Positions 43,284-52,416 of a DNA stretch of 64,000 bases are shown here, one piece after another. Position numbers and translations under genes: made by a program. Position 1 is the stretch's first letter. Each line of letters opens with the position of its first letter. The notes beneath the pieces were generated by a model. The model had not been told where the DNA came from. It ran no database searches and saw only the letters and a program-made list of their open reading frames with translations. Source of the DNA: Bacteroidaceae bacterium (lineage in GTDB: Bacteria; Bacteroidota; Bacteroidia; Bacteroidales; Bacteroidaceae); assembly GCA_017466325.1 (NCBI GenBank), contig JAFTUK010000056.1, positions 1-64,000 on the forward strand, given 5' to 3'.

Positions 43284-43704
43284 CTTCTGTAATGTTTATC
43301 TTGCTCTTTACAATAATGGCACGTGGAAATCTGCCGGATTCCCTCATGGCCGTGAGCACTTCCATGGCCTCCTCGCGTGTCTGGAAATCACCTACACGGC
43401 ATATCCAGTGGGGTGAGGAGAATGTTGTGTATACAGACAGGTCTTCGAACCATATCTTCACTCTCTGTGCCATCTGGCGTGCCTGGAGTTTGGACTTCTG
43501 GTTGTTTCCGCCGTAGTATACTTGAACGCGGAATCCGTTCACGCGGATACGCTTGGGAGGTACACTATCCTTCTTGACCTTTGTATGGACATCGTTGTCC
43601 TGTATGGTGCGTATAATGCTGTCCATTGTTATATCCTGCTGTGCATGAGCAAAGGATGCACCAAAGGTGGCAAGGAGGAATATGATGAATAATGTCCTCG
43701 TCAT
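43138..43704 (-). CDS. SPOR-domain exported protein
   Basis: Periplasmic protein of 188 residues with signal peptide [24 protein letters not shown] 43704 is chosen for it over an upstream in-frame start. The SPOR (peptidoglycan-binding) domain spans about [20 protein letters not shown] to [14 protein letters not shown]. The last ~45 residues ([20 protein letters not shown] onward) overlap folE in a different frame, have low-complexity composition and are not SPOR-like. The gene lies between tpiA and folE, an arrangement known in Bacteroidales, but the overlap is unusually long. Confidence 0.85.
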   Translation of the reverse strand: MTRTLFIIFLLATFGASFAHAQQDITMDSIIRTIQDNDVHTKVKKDSVPPKRIRVNGFRVQVYYGGNNQKSKLQARQMAQRVKIWFEDLSVYTTFSSPHWICRVGDFQTREEAMEVLTAMRESGRFPRAIIVKSKINITEDELRREEPTDSCARRDTAACCANTGVAGRGPVEGGVAEDSVARGESHD

Positions 43705-43785
43705 AAAAAACGGTTTTGGTTTGACAATGTGTTGATGGGGCAGCACAATTGCATGCCCCATGCAACACTGTCTGTTTACATCTGA

Positions 43786-44544
43786 TTAGTTCCAAGCGTC
43801 GATGATGCCCTTGAAGTCAGCAGCCTTCAGAGAAGCGCCACCAATCAGGCCACCGTCGATATTGGGCTTGCCGAAGAGTTCGGGAGCATTGCTTGCCTTG
43901 CAAGAACCACCATACAGGATGCTGGTCTCATCGGCAACCTCAGCGCCGTAAACCTCAGCAACGCAAGAACGGATGAAGGCGTGGATTTCCTCAGCCTGCT
44001 CAGCAGTAGCGGTCTTGCCGGTACCGATAGCCCAGATAGGCTCGTAAGCGATAACGACGTTCTTCCACTGCTCTGCGGTCAGGTGGAATACGCTGCCTGC
44101 CAACTCTGCCTTACATACAGCCTCCTGCTCGTTAGCCTCGCGCTCTGCCAGGCTCTCGCCGATGCAGAAGATAACCTTCAGACCGTTTGCCAGAGCCAGG
44201 TCAACCTTCTCCTTCAGAATCTCAGGAGTCTCGTGGTAGTACTCACGACGCTCTGAGTGACCGAGGATAACGTACTCGGCGCCAGTGCTCTTAACCATAG
44301 AAGCGCTAACCTCACCGGTGTATGCACCGCTCTCCTTGTCAGCACAGTTCTCTGCGCTAACGGCGATAACGCTGTCCTTCAGCAACTCGCTAACGGTAGC
44401 CAAGTGGATGAAGGGAGTACCGATGATAACCTCGCAATTGGGCTTCTCGGCAGCCAACATGTCCTTCAGTTCAGTAGCCAGTGCTACACCCTCCTGCAGG
44501 CTCTTGTTCATCTTCCAGTTACCTGCTACAATGTGCTTTCTCAT
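43786..44544 (-). CDS. tpiA: Triosephosphate isomerase
   Basis: Glycolytic TIM-barrel enzyme interconverting dihydroxyacetone phosphate and glyceraldehyde-3-phosphate; 252 residues. Catalytic Lys11 is in GNWKMNKS, His96 in [10 protein letters not shown], and Glu168 in [14 protein letters not shown], which is also the mobile loop. The phosphate site is YGGSCKASN. It sits in the middle of the DUF1599-DoxX-tpiA-SPOR-folE operon, 20 bases after the DoxX stop. Confidence 0.98.
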   Translation of the reverse strand: MRKHIVAGNWKMNKSLQEGVALATELKDMLAAEKPNCEVIIGTPFIHLATVSELLKDSVIAVSAENCADKESGAYTGEVSASMVKSTGAEYVILGHSERREYYHETPEILKEKVDLALANGLKVIFCIGESLAEREANEQEAVCKAELAGSVFHLTAEQWKNVVIAYEPIWAIGTGKTATAEQAEEIHAFIRSCVAEVYGAEVADETSILYGGSCKASNAPELFGKPNIDGGLIGGASLKAADFKGIIDAWN

Positions 44545-44564
44545 TTTAATTTGTTTTTAAAGGT

Positions 44565-45722
44565 TTATGTATCTTGTTTCTTTCTCTCTCTCAACATCCT
44601 TATCCCAAGCCATATCTTGTCCAGAATGGTGAGGACGAGCAATGGAATCAGGTACCACGACAACAGGATGAAGAACCTTTGTGTATAGGTTGACTGAGGT
44701 TTCTGCATCCATGGCATCTCGTCCAGAGGGGCAACCAACTCGTCCTGTCCAGGTATCTGTGACGATGCCCATTTGTTGGCCACCACACTGCCATTGAGCA
44801 GAATGACACCGGGATTGCTCCTGATCATCGTCTTCAGAGGTATCTCGTCGGCCACGAGGAACCGGTATTCCGCACCCGTTATGTCGCGCCAGTATTCTAT
44901 CAGGCTGTCGCTGCTTGCCGTCAGTGCCACAAGAGGGTAGCCATAGTCTTCGCAATACTCGGTCAGTTCGGCCAGTCTGTCCATCACGCCGTCGTCGGCA
45001 TTTTCCAGTCTTGGTGCCACGATGAGGAACTTCCATCCCTGGTCAGATACGATACTGTCCGTCATGTCCTCTCCTGTAACAGGGTCGGATATTACCAGGT
45101 CCGTTATGGGCGGTATCCTGTCCGTGTCGTCCCATTGCATTTTGGCATAGATGTCTGCACCAATATGGTAAGGGCGGAAGTCTATAACCGGCAGGGTGTA
45201 CACACAATAGAGCGTCAGCGTAAAGGCATACATCCAATTATAGAGCGACACGAGCCATTGTGCATGTTCGCTGATCAGGCGTGTCTGCAACTTGTAATAT
45301 ATGCACACCAGGATGGCGCAGGTCAGCAGTAGTACGTTCTTGCCGAATGTCTGCCAGTTGGTTAGCACCCAGGCATCGCCGAAGCATCCGCAATCGCTGA
45401 CAGGGTTCTCTATTGCCAGATATAGCGTAAACGGAGTGAACAGCATGAAGAACAGTAGCACCACGCGTGATGTCCATCGCCTGTTACTCCCGAAGAGGAG
45501 GTTCACTCCCAAGCAGAACTCTGCCAGTGCCAGTGCCATGCTGAGCAGGAGTGGCATGTATAGTCCCAGAAGATCATCCAATCCGAAGGCCACGGCATAG
45601 TCCTTGATCTTGTACTCTGTGCCACGCGGGTCAATCATCTTTACTGCACCCGAGAATATCAGGGATGCGGAAAGGGTCATGCGGCATGCATTGACCAGAA
45701 ACCAGCGCAATACGGAGAACAT
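44565..45722 (-). CDS. DoxX-like membrane protein with extracytoplasmic thioredoxin-like region
   Basis: Membrane protein of 385 residues from ATG 45722 (an in-frame GTG at 45737 is possible). The N-terminal four helices resemble DoxX/MauE (FSGAVKMIDPRGTEYKIKDY, ENPVSDCGCFGDAW with two cysteines). Residues about 190-340 form a soluble domain like a thioredoxin-fold region (WKFLIVAPRLENADDGVMDR, NPGVILLNGSVVANKW) but without a CxxC. A last helix follows. It is a conserved neighbour of tpiA in Bacteroidales; MauE-like proteins take part in thiol redox, but the role is unproven. Confidence 0.82.
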   Translation of the reverse strand: MFSVLRWFLVNACRMTLSASLIFSGAVKMIDPRGTEYKIKDYAVAFGLDDLLGLYMPLLLSMALALAEFCLGVNLLFGSNRRWTSRVVLLFFMLFTPFTLYLAIENPVSDCGCFGDAWVLTNWQTFGKNVLLLTCAILVCIYYKLQTRLISEHAQWLVSLYNWMYAFTLTLYCVYTLPVIDFRPYHIGADIYAKMQWDDTDRIPPITDLVISDPVTGEDMTDSIVSDQGWKFLIVAPRLENADDGVMDRLAELTEYCEDYGYPLVALTASSDSLIEYWRDITGAEYRFLVADEIPLKTMIRSNPGVILLNGSVVANKWASSQIPGQDELVAPLDEMPWMQKPQSTYTQRFFILLSWYLIPLLVLTILDKIWLGIRMLRERKKQDT

Positions 45723-45726
45723 TCTG

Positions 45727-46272
45727 CTATTCTTCACCGAATGTCAATTTTATCAAACCGAACACGGCATAGTTGAGCATGTCCATGTAATTGGCGTCTA
45801 TGCCCTCTGACACCAGTGTCTCTCCGCTGAGAGATTCGATTTGCTTTGTCCTGAATATCTTCATCAGTATGAGGTCTGTGTAACTGCTGATGCGCATCGA
45901 GCGCCAGGCCTCGTCGTAGTCATGGTTCTTGCGCAGCATCAGTTCAAAACACTCCTGTGCGTGGCGGTCGTACTCTGCCAAGGCACGTTCGGGACTCATG
46001 TCGTCCGTCACCTCCGCCGCTCCAAGTTCCAACTGAATCAAACCGATAAGGGCATAGTTCACAATGCCTATGAATTCGGGACGTATTCCCTCACCCACCA
46101 TTGTCACGCCCTTGGTCTCTATGCTACGGATGCGGTTTGCCTTGATATATATCTGGTCGGTCACCGACTCGGGGCGCATTATGCGCCACGCTGCTCCGTA
46201 GTCGTGGAGTTTCTTGGAAAACAGGGTGCGGCATTCCTGCATCACCGCTTCAAACTGTTCGCGCGTGTTCAT
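45727..46272 (-). CDS. DUF1599 protein with duplicated domain
   Basis: Cytoplasmic protein of 181 residues from ATG 46272 (MNTREQFEAVMQECRTLFSK). Two tandem copies of the same ~70-residue unit are visible: KKLHDYGAAWRIMRPESVTD to NYALIGLIQLELG, and RKNHDYDEAWRSMRISSYTD to NYAVFGLIKLTFG. The shared HDYxxAW and MxxSSxTD motifs could bind a ligand or metal; the fold is probably related to all-alpha NTP pyrophosphatases, which is inference. First gene of the tpiA-folE operon; the next ATG is four bases beyond its stop. Confidence 0.85.
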   Translation of the reverse strand: MNTREQFEAVMQECRTLFSKKLHDYGAAWRIMRPESVTDQIYIKANRIRSIETKGVTMVGEGIRPEFIGIVNYALIGLIQLELGAAEVTDDMSPERALAEYDRHAQECFELMLRKNHDYDEAWRSMRISSYTDLILMKIFRTKQIESLSGETLVSEGIDANYMDMLNYAVFGLIKLTFGEE

Positions 46273-46418
46273 TATATATTTATATATACAGGGGAGTCGC
46301 CCCCTTATACGATAAAGAACCAATCCCCGGCCGGGGACCGGTTCTTCCTATTTCCTTTTATCCTTTGTTGCCATGCTCATGCCCTCCGAGAACAATCCGA
46401 AGGAATGGCAACAACCCA

Positions 46419-47399
46419 TTAGCACTTCAAGATCTGGCCTACACGAAGGACAGTCTTGGTTGTAATGTTGTTCAACTGGCACAGGCGCTTGACTGTAGTG
46501 CCACGCTTGCGGGCTATGACGGAAAGACTTTCTCCCTTCCTTACCTTATGCACCTGAGCGCGGAGAGATTCGCGACGCTCCTCCTGGAACTTCTTGCTCT
46601 GTGCAGCCTTGTCTGCCTCGAATGTGGGACCTCCTACGGATGCCAAAACCTTGTTGTCGGGCAACTGCTTGCTCTCCTCTGATGTGAGCAGGCGGCTGCG
46701 TCCAACTGAAGAGAACAGGTAATAGTCGGCCAGAACGTCCTGAGCGGTGAAGTCAAACAACTTCTCGGGGTCAATGAACTGGCCCAGGAAGCGTGTTTCG
46801 AAGTGCAGGTGACTACCGGTAGAACGGCCTGTATTGCCTCCCAAACCTATGGGCTCGCCGGCCTTTACCTCCTGGTCCTCTACAACCAGCTGCTTGCTCA
46901 AATGTCCATAAACGGTCTCCAAACCGTTGTGGTGGCGGATTACCACATACTTGCCATAACCTTTCCTTCTGCCCTGATTGGCCACAATACGTATCTTGCC
47001 GGAAAAGGCAGAACGGATAGTGTCGCCTACATATACCTTGATGTCAGTGCCGTAGTGCTTGCGGCGGAAGGAGCGGCGGTAACCGTAACTGCTTGTCACG
47101 CGACGGCTTTCGCAGGGGAAGTGGAAGGCACGCAGGTCAATCTTGTATTCCTTGGGCATCTCCACGCCATAGTTTGTGGTGTATTTGTTGTTCCACTCAG
47201 GGTAGAGTGAGGAAGCGGGATCGCCCAGAGTCTCCTTCTCCAGCATCTTTGCTATGCTGACGGAGTCTATGGCGCGCATGCGTTTGTCAATGGGAGCCAC
47301 GCTGGCCAGCTGGTCCTGTGCCATTGTTACAAGGGAGAACATGGCCAGGATGGATAACATCAGTGTTCTCTTCTTTTCGGTGGTCTTTAAGAAGTGCAT
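46419..47399 (-). CDS. M23-family murein endopeptidase with LysM domain
   Basis: Exported cell-wall hydrolase, 326 residues; signal-like segment LMLSILAMFSLVTMAQ (ATG 47360 also possible). The LytM/M23 zinc site is shown by RKHYGTDIKVYVGDTIRSAF (His-Asp pair), YVVIRHHNGLETVYGHL and GRSTGSHLHFETRF. A C-terminal LysM (HKVRKGESLSVIARKRGTTV to LRVGQILKC) binds peptidoglycan. Linker KKFQEERRESLRAQ is charged. It is followed by the DUF1599 operon and preceded by ndk. Probably cuts peptide cross-links during growth or division. Confidence 0.92.
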   Translation of the reverse strand: MHFLKTTEKKRTLMLSILAMFSLVTMAQDQLASVAPIDKRMRAIDSVSIAKMLEKETLGDPASSLYPEWNNKYTTNYGVEMPKEYKIDLRAFHFPCESRRVTSSYGYRRSFRRKHYGTDIKVYVGDTIRSAFSGKIRIVANQGRRKGYGKYVVIRHHNGLETVYGHLSKQLVVEDQEVKAGEPIGLGGNTGRSTGSHLHFETRFLGQFIDPEKLFDFTAQDVLADYYLFSSVGRSRLLTSEESKQLPDNKVLASVGGPTFEADKAAQSKKFQEERRESLRAQVHKVRKGESLSVIARKRGTTVKRLCQLNNITTKTVLRVGQILKC

Positions 47400-47466
47400 T
47401 GGTGTATAAAGTCGTTTAAGTGGTTAGTCTTTTGGGGGTGTTCTCGGCGTTTCCTGACCGTCCGGA

Positions 47467-47931
47467 TTAAATCTCGTCTACGGCATAGAGACGGCTCAGG
47501 TTCATGTCCTTCAGGTCGAAAATCTCTTCGGGGCGGAAGAATCTCTTCAGTTCTGCCTCTGCAGCCTCGGGAGAATCGGATGCGTGGACAATGTTCTGCT
47601 GGTTGCTCATGCAATAGTCACCGCGGATGGTACCGGGATCTGCCTTACGGCCGTTTGTGTAACCAGTGATGTATCTTACTACGGCAATGGCATCCACGCC
47701 TTCCAGGCACATTGCCACTACGGGGGTCTTCATCATTGAAGCCTTCAGGATTCCGAAGAAAGGCTTGTTGACCAAATGAGCATAGTGCTCGGCCAAAATG
47801 TCGTCATCCAACTGTAGCATCTTCATGCCGGCAATGCGCAGTCCTTTCTTCTCAAAACGGTTTATAATCTCGCCTATCAGTGCTCTTTCCACTGTGCTTG
47901 GTTTCAGCAGTACTAAGGTTCTTTCCAACAT
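47467..47931 (-). CDS. ndk: Nucleoside diphosphate kinase
   Basis: Transfers the gamma-phosphate of ATP to NDPs through a phosphohistidine. The product has 154 residues, the Bacteroidetes length. The active-site His116 is in NIVHASDSPEAAE; TLVLLKPSTVERALIG is the N-terminal nucleotide-binding part. A good promoter is at 47987-48016. Confidence 0.97.
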   Translation of the reverse strand: MLERTLVLLKPSTVERALIGEIINRFEKKGLRIAGMKMLQLDDDILAEHYAHLVNKPFFGILKASMMKTPVVAMCLEGVDAIAVVRYITGYTNGRKADPGTIRGDYCMSNQQNIVHASDSPEAAEAELKRFFRPEEIFDLKDMNLSRLYAVDEI

Positions 47932-47986
47932 CTGTCTAATCGTTATTCAATGGTCATGTATAGGCACACGCGTGCCATAATCGCGA

Positions 47987-48016
47987 CAAAGGTACAACAT
48001 TTATTTGAAAATCCAA
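47987..48016 (-). promoter_or_regulatory. Bacteroidetes promoter of ndk
   Basis: On the minus strand TTG (48014-48016), 19 bases, TAccTTTG (47987-47994), 56 bases before the ATG. A GGCAC/GTGCC hairpin lies in the leader near 47963-47976. Confidence 0.7.
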
Positions 48017-48138
48017 TACTTATATAGCACATAAATTGCCTAAACGTGCCATTTTTGACTATAAAAGTGTCCAAAGAACACAATTAGGGTGTCATGAGGC
48101 CGTGCAGAGATGCATTGCAGGGTGCTTTCAGGGGCATT

Positions 48139-49065
48139 TCAGAGTTTTATTGAAAACTTCCTTAGTCTTTCGTGAATCATGTCTTGTGGAATGACTGCCT
48201 TTATTGCATCTGCCAGGATGTTGAGCAAGCGTTCCCGCACATAGTCGCGTCGTATGACAAAGGCTATTTCACGTGTGGGCTGAGGGTTCTGTAAATGGCG
48301 GATGTTGTCTTGCCGCTTGCCATGGAGCAACGGAACATGCAGTTCGGGTATAATCGTGTATCCTCCGTTTTCGTCAACAATCCTGACAAGTGTCTCTATG
48401 CTGCCAGCCTCATATATTGCACGCTTTTCCATATTGGCATGACAGAAGGGGAAAATGCCCCTGTTCGGGCAGTATCCTTCGCGCAACACCCAAACACTTT
48501 CTGCCGGCAGAGAAGATGTCTCCAACACCTTATGGCGGTACATTTCCTCGCTTGGCGAGACGTATGCCACAAAGCGTTCCGTGTATATGGGTATTTCCAG
48601 CAACTCGCTGTTATCCAACGGTGTGGCCAATATGGCTATGTCCAATTCGGCCCGTTCCAACTTTTGTATGATGGTTGCTATGCGGGCCTCCTCCACATAC
48701 AGGTCTATGCCGGGGTGCTCCTTGGAAAGATGCTTGAACATCTTGGGCAGTATATACGGCGCTATGGTTGACGCTATGCCCATGCGCACTTTGCCTACGG
48801 TCTTGCCTTTGTGCGCTGATACAAGTTCTTCTATCTGCGAGGCATTGAACAGCAGGACTTTCGCCTGATTGATGATTTCTTTCCCTAATTTGGTTGGCTT
48901 TATCGGGTGGCTGCTGCGGTCGAATATGGTCACGTCCAGTTCCGCTTCCAATTTCTGTATCAGTGAAGACAATGTGGATTGGGTGATGCCACACGATTCG
49001 GCGGCTCGTGCAAAGTGGCGGTATTTGGCTACTGCCACGATATATTCCATCTGCTGGAGTGTCAT
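48139..49065 (-). CDS. oxyR: OxyR, peroxide-sensing LysR-type regulator
   Basis: LysR-family transcription factor, 308 residues from ATG 49065 (MTLQQMEYIVAVAKYRHFAR, the start of the helix-turn-helix). The ligand domain has Cys199 and Cys208 in VLREGYCPNRGIFPFCHA, the same numbers and spacing as the redox cysteines of E. coli OxyR. On oxidation the family activates catalase, Dps and thioredoxin-type genes. It lies downstream of trxA and the multidomain thiol protein on the same strand, with its own possible -7 box at 49240-49247. Peroxide sensing is a strong inference. Confidence 0.93.
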   Translation of the reverse strand: MTLQQMEYIVAVAKYRHFARAAESCGITQSTLSSLIQKLEAELDVTIFDRSSHPIKPTKLGKEIINQAKVLLFNASQIEELVSAHKGKTVGKVRMGIASTIAPYILPKMFKHLSKEHPGIDLYVEEARIATIIQKLERAELDIAILATPLDNSELLEIPIYTERFVAYVSPSEEMYRHKVLETSSLPAESVWVLREGYCPNRGIFPFCHANMEKRAIYEAGSIETLVRIVDENGGYTIIPELHVPLLHGKRQDNIRHLQNPQPTREIAFVIRRDYVRERLLNILADAIKAVIPQDMIHERLRKFSIKL

Positions 49066-49239
49066 AACTGCTGTAGTGTTTGGACCTTGTCCTGATTTTT
49101 TTCTGTTGTCTGTTATTGCTTGCGTACGATAGCGAGCAGACATCCTTTCTTGTCCTGTTTGCGGCAATCAAACCGCTTTTTGGAAGACAACGAAAGAATG
49201 TCTACCCGATAACCGGTCCGCATGGACCGAAGCATGTTG

Positions 49240-49247
49240 CAAATATA
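49240..49247 (-). promoter_or_regulatory. -7 element upstream of oxyR
   Basis: TAtaTTTG on the minus strand, 175 bases before the oxyR ATG; no matching -33 seen. Confidence 0.4.
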
Positions 49248-49291
49248 ACTATTTTTCCTGAAAGAAGCCTAAGGACATGCCGATTTGTTTG

Positions 49292-51763
49292 TCAGATGAA
49301 CAGGTTCACGTTGGCCTGTTCGGCTCTGTCCATATAGGTGGCAACACCTCCTACGGTGACTTCGTCGAGCAGTTCTTCGCGCTTTACTCCCATCACATCC
49401 ATCGACATCTGGCATGCAATGAACTCCACTCCGTTGTCAATGGCCTGCTGGCGGAGACTTTCAAGCGAGTCCACACTTTTGCGCTTCATTATGAAACGCA
49501 TCAGTTTGGCGCCGATCCCCATCATGTTCATCTGCGAGAGAGGCAACTTCGTGGAGTCGGAAGGCAGCATCAGACCAAACATGCGTCCCCAGAAGTCTTT
49601 CTTAACCTTGGGTTTGTGCGACTTCTTTATTGCGTTCAGTCCCCAGAAGGTAAAGAAGATAGACACCTTCTTGCCTGTGGCTGCCGCTCCGTTTGCCAGA
49701 ACGAAGGTGGCCAGTGTCTTGTCAAGGTCATCGCTGAAGAGGATAAAGGTCTTGCCCTTGTCTTCACTTGCCACGCTCACATTCCCTGCACCGCAGGATG
49801 CCTGTTTCTCTATCAGCACATAGTGTATGCCCCTTTCGGAACGCTTTTGTATGAACTTGTGCCCGGTTGTATGACACCATGACTCGGCATCGTTGGGGAA
49901 TCCGGCATCCGTAGAACGCACCTCAACCTTTTGCCCCGGTTGCAGTGAGTCCATGCTTTTCTTCAGTTTCAGGATGGGTCCCGGGCATTGGATACCGCAA
50001 GCGTCTATCTGGATGACAGCAGTATCTGTCTCCTGCAGGGATGCAGCACTGCAACAGGTCTCCTTTGTCCCATTCTCATTTGCGCTTGGAACAGGCACGG
50101 GACTTGTGGCTGCCTTGTATGTCTTGAGGCCTCCTATAAGATTGCGCACATCCTTGTAGCCATGTCCTTTCAGTATATTGGAGGCTAAGTAGCCGCGCAA
50201 GCCCACCTCGCAGAAGAGGTATATCGGCCGGTCTTTGGGGATTTCGCCCATTCGTTCGCGCAGGTCGTCCAGCGGAATGTTGACCGCCCCGGGAACGGCA
50301 CTTAGTGCAGATTCTTCAGGCGTCCGCACATCTACAAGCATCACCTTGGAAAGGTCGGCATCCTGCAACTCGCGCCAATAGAGCGGAGTCATCTTGCCGC
50401 AAAGGATGTTCCCGGCCACATATCCCGATATAGCCACCGGGTCTTTTGCCGAAGAAAAGGGTGGCGCGTAGGCATGTTCCAGATTGGTGAGTCTTTCCAC
50501 CGTGTATCCGTTCTTGATGGCCATGGCATACTGGTCTATACGCTTGTCCACTCCGTCATAGCCGACAATCTGTGCGCCATACAAACGTCCTCCGTCTGGC
50601 GAGAACGTGATTTTGATGTCCATTTGCAAAGACTCCGGATAGTACCCTGCGTGCGAACCGGAATGAATGGTCGAGGACAGATAAGGAATATTCATCTGCT
50701 TCAACCGCTTGGCAGGAAGACCGGTAGATGCAACAGTTAGGTCAAACACCTTGGCTATGGATGTGCCTACGGAGCCTTCGTAAGTCTGGATATTGTTGAA
50801 AACCATATTGTCTGCAACTATGCGTGCCTGACGGTTGGCTGGTCCGGCAAGAAAGTTCAACCATGGCTTTCCGGTGATGGGATGGGGATATTCTATGGCA
50901 TCGCCTACGGCATAGATGTGCTCATCCGAAGTCTGCAGGTATTCATTCACATATATACCCTGCATCTCTCCCAATTTCAGGCCTGCATCCTTTGCCAGTT
51001 GGGTCTGTGCCCTCACGCCTATGGAGAGCAGTACGAAGTCGGCGTCCAACTTGATGCCTGACTGGAAATGCACTCTCAGCATCCCGTCATGGCGTGTGAA
51101 AGACTCTACTTTTTGGTCAAGATACAGTTGCACGCCTTTCTCCTGCAGATGCTGGTGCACGATGGACGCCATAGAGAAGTCAATGGGCGTCATTACTTGA
51201 TTGGCCATCTCCACTACCGTAACCTGCGCACCTGTGCGGTGGATGTTTTCCGCCATTTCCAAACCGATGAAGCCGCCGCCCACGATTACTGCATGCCTGA
51301 CATGGTGTCGGAGTATATGGTCCTTGATCCTGTCGGTATCTGCCACGCTGCGCAAGGTAAATATTCCCTCGCTGTCAATGCCAGGCAAGGGCGGACGTAC
51401 CGGAGTGGCACCCGGAGACAGCAGCAGTTTGTCGTACGATTCCGTATATTCACGCCCGTCGGATGTGCGTACACGCACCGATTTCTTGTCGGGATATATG
51501 CCCACAACTTCGCTATTGACCCTTACGTCTATGTTGAAGCGTCTGCCGAATGCCTCTGGAGTTTGTACAAAAAGGCGTTCGCGTTCCTCTATGACGCCTC
51601 CGATGTAATATGGAAGTCCGCAATTAGCGTACGAGATATGCTCGCCCTTTTCAAACAGGATTATCTCCGCCTGTTCGCTGTTACGGCGTATGCGTGCCGC
51701 TGCGGTGGCACCACCGGCCACACCGCCTACTATAACATATTTTTGATTGGTCTTTGCTTTCAT
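49292..51763 (-). CDS. Multidomain CoA-disulfide reductase-rhodanese-TusA-DsrE protein
   Basis: Cytoplasmic flavoprotein fusion of 823 residues. Residues 1 to about 450 are a CoA-disulfide reductase/NADH oxidase: FAD site VIVGGVAGGATAAARIRR, redox Cys48 in YANCGLPYY, and FAD site EHIYAVGDAIEY. A rhodanese domain follows (VDVRTPEESAL, catalytic Cys in YLFCEVGLRGY), then a TusA/SirA domain (IDACGIQCPGPILKLKKSMD), then a DsrE/DsrF-like domain (LFSDDLDKTLATFVLANGAA, FIACQMSMDVMG). Together these parts suggest persulfide handling linked to NAD(P)H. It starts 45 bases after trxA and precedes oxyR, so a thiol-stress role fits. Confidence 0.93.
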   Translation of the reverse strand: MKAKTNQKYVIVGGVAGGATAAARIRRNSEQAEIILFEKGEHISYANCGLPYYIGGVIEERERLFVQTPEAFGRRFNIDVRVNSEVVGIYPDKKSVRVRTSDGREYTESYDKLLLSPGATPVRPPLPGIDSEGIFTLRSVADTDRIKDHILRHHVRHAVIVGGGFIGLEMAENIHRTGAQVTVVEMANQVMTPIDFSMASIVHQHLQEKGVQLYLDQKVESFTRHDGMLRVHFQSGIKLDADFVLLSIGVRAQTQLAKDAGLKLGEMQGIYVNEYLQTSDEHIYAVGDAIEYPHPITGKPWLNFLAGPANRQARIVADNMVFNNIQTYEGSVGTSIAKVFDLTVASTGLPAKRLKQMNIPYLSSTIHSGSHAGYYPESLQMDIKITFSPDGGRLYGAQIVGYDGVDKRIDQYAMAIKNGYTVERLTNLEHAYAPPFSSAKDPVAISGYVAGNILCGKMTPLYWRELQDADLSKVMLVDVRTPEESALSAVPGAVNIPLDDLRERMGEIPKDRPIYLFCEVGLRGYLASNILKGHGYKDVRNLIGGLKTYKAATSPVPVPSANENGTKETCCSAASLQETDTAVIQIDACGIQCPGPILKLKKSMDSLQPGQKVEVRSTDAGFPNDAESWCHTTGHKFIQKRSERGIHYVLIEKQASCGAGNVSVASEDKGKTFILFSDDLDKTLATFVLANGAAATGKKVSIFFTFWGLNAIKKSHKPKVKKDFWGRMFGLMLPSDSTKLPLSQMNMMGIGAKLMRFIMKRKSVDSLESLRQQAIDNGVEFIACQMSMDVMGVKREELLDEVTVGGVATYMDRAEQANVNLFI

Positions 51764-51808
51764 ACCTTACTCTTGTTTATCAGTTGTCTGTTGTCATTTG
51801 TCCGGAGG

Positions 51809-52174
51809 TTACTTCCCTTTAAGCAGGAAGTCCTCAATAACCGTTCGCAGTTGCTGCTTGGTTGGTGCTCCGCTTGCCTTTTGTGGTGCATCGTGCAATG
51901 GGATGAAAAGCAACGTGGGGACACTTCTTATTCCGAACAAGGCCGAAAGTTCTTCTTCGCTATCTACATTTACCTTATATATGTCTACCTTCCCGGCATA
52001 CTCTTCCGACAAATCTTCCAGTATCGGGGAGAGCATCTTGCAGGGACCGCACCACGGAGCATAGAAATCTATCACTGCCGGCTTGTCACCCAAATATTCC
52101 CACTTGCTTTTTAACGTCTCAATGCTGGATATCCTTCTCTCAAAGCCTTCTCTTGTCAAATTGATTGTTGCCAT
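51809..52174 (-). CDS. trxA: Thioredoxin
   Basis: Small cytosolic disulfide reductase, 121 residues. The active site WCGPC is at residues 41-45 in VIDFYAPWCGPCKMLSPILE, with the cis-proline region RSVPTLLFIP. A central insert and the tail QLRTVIEDFLLKGK are ordinary. It has a consensus promoter at 52212-52243 and is probably co-transcribed with the multidomain reductase downstream. Confidence 0.95.
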   Translation of the reverse strand: MATINLTREGFERRISSIETLKSKWEYLGDKPAVIDFYAPWCGPCKMLSPILEDLSEEYAGKVDIYKVNVDSEEELSALFGIRSVPTLLFIPLHDAPQKASGAPTKQQLRTVIEDFLLKGK

Positions 52175-52211
52175 AATCTGTAGTATTTAATTGGTTTGTC
52201 TTTCTTTGTGG

Positions 52212-52243
52212 TGCAAAGGTAAGTCTTATTCTTTATTTGTCAA
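52212..52243 (-). promoter_or_regulatory. Bacteroidetes promoter of trxA
   Basis: On the minus strand TTTTG (52239-52243), 19 bases, TAccTTTG (52212-52219), 38 bases before the ATG. Confidence 0.78.
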
Positions 52244-52250
52244 AACGATT

Positions 52251-52270
52251 AAATCAATCGGCCGATTGAT
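52251..52270. promoter_or_regulatory. Palindrome between trxA and M48 promoters
   Basis: ATCAATCGG (52251-52259) and CCGATTGAT (52262-52270) are perfect inverted arms separated by two bases. The site sits just upstream of the trxA -33 box and 84 bases before the divergent promoter. Confidence 0.45.
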
Positions 52271-52353
52271 GGTGACGATTGAACTTAGATGACAGTTCCC
52301 CACACAATGTAGATGCTAACATCAGTACTGACATCATTATTTTCCTTCATTCG

Positions 52354-52385
52354 TTGGCATATTTCAGAGAGAATTCTTATTTTTG
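52354..52385 (+). promoter_or_regulatory. Bacteroidetes promoter of the M48 gene
   Basis: TTG 52354-52356, 21 bases, TAttTTTG 52378-52385. The leader to ATG 52417 is about 25 bases. Confidence 0.7.
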
Positions 52386-52416
52386 TGCAGGACAAACCCC
52401 AAAAGGAAAGCATATT

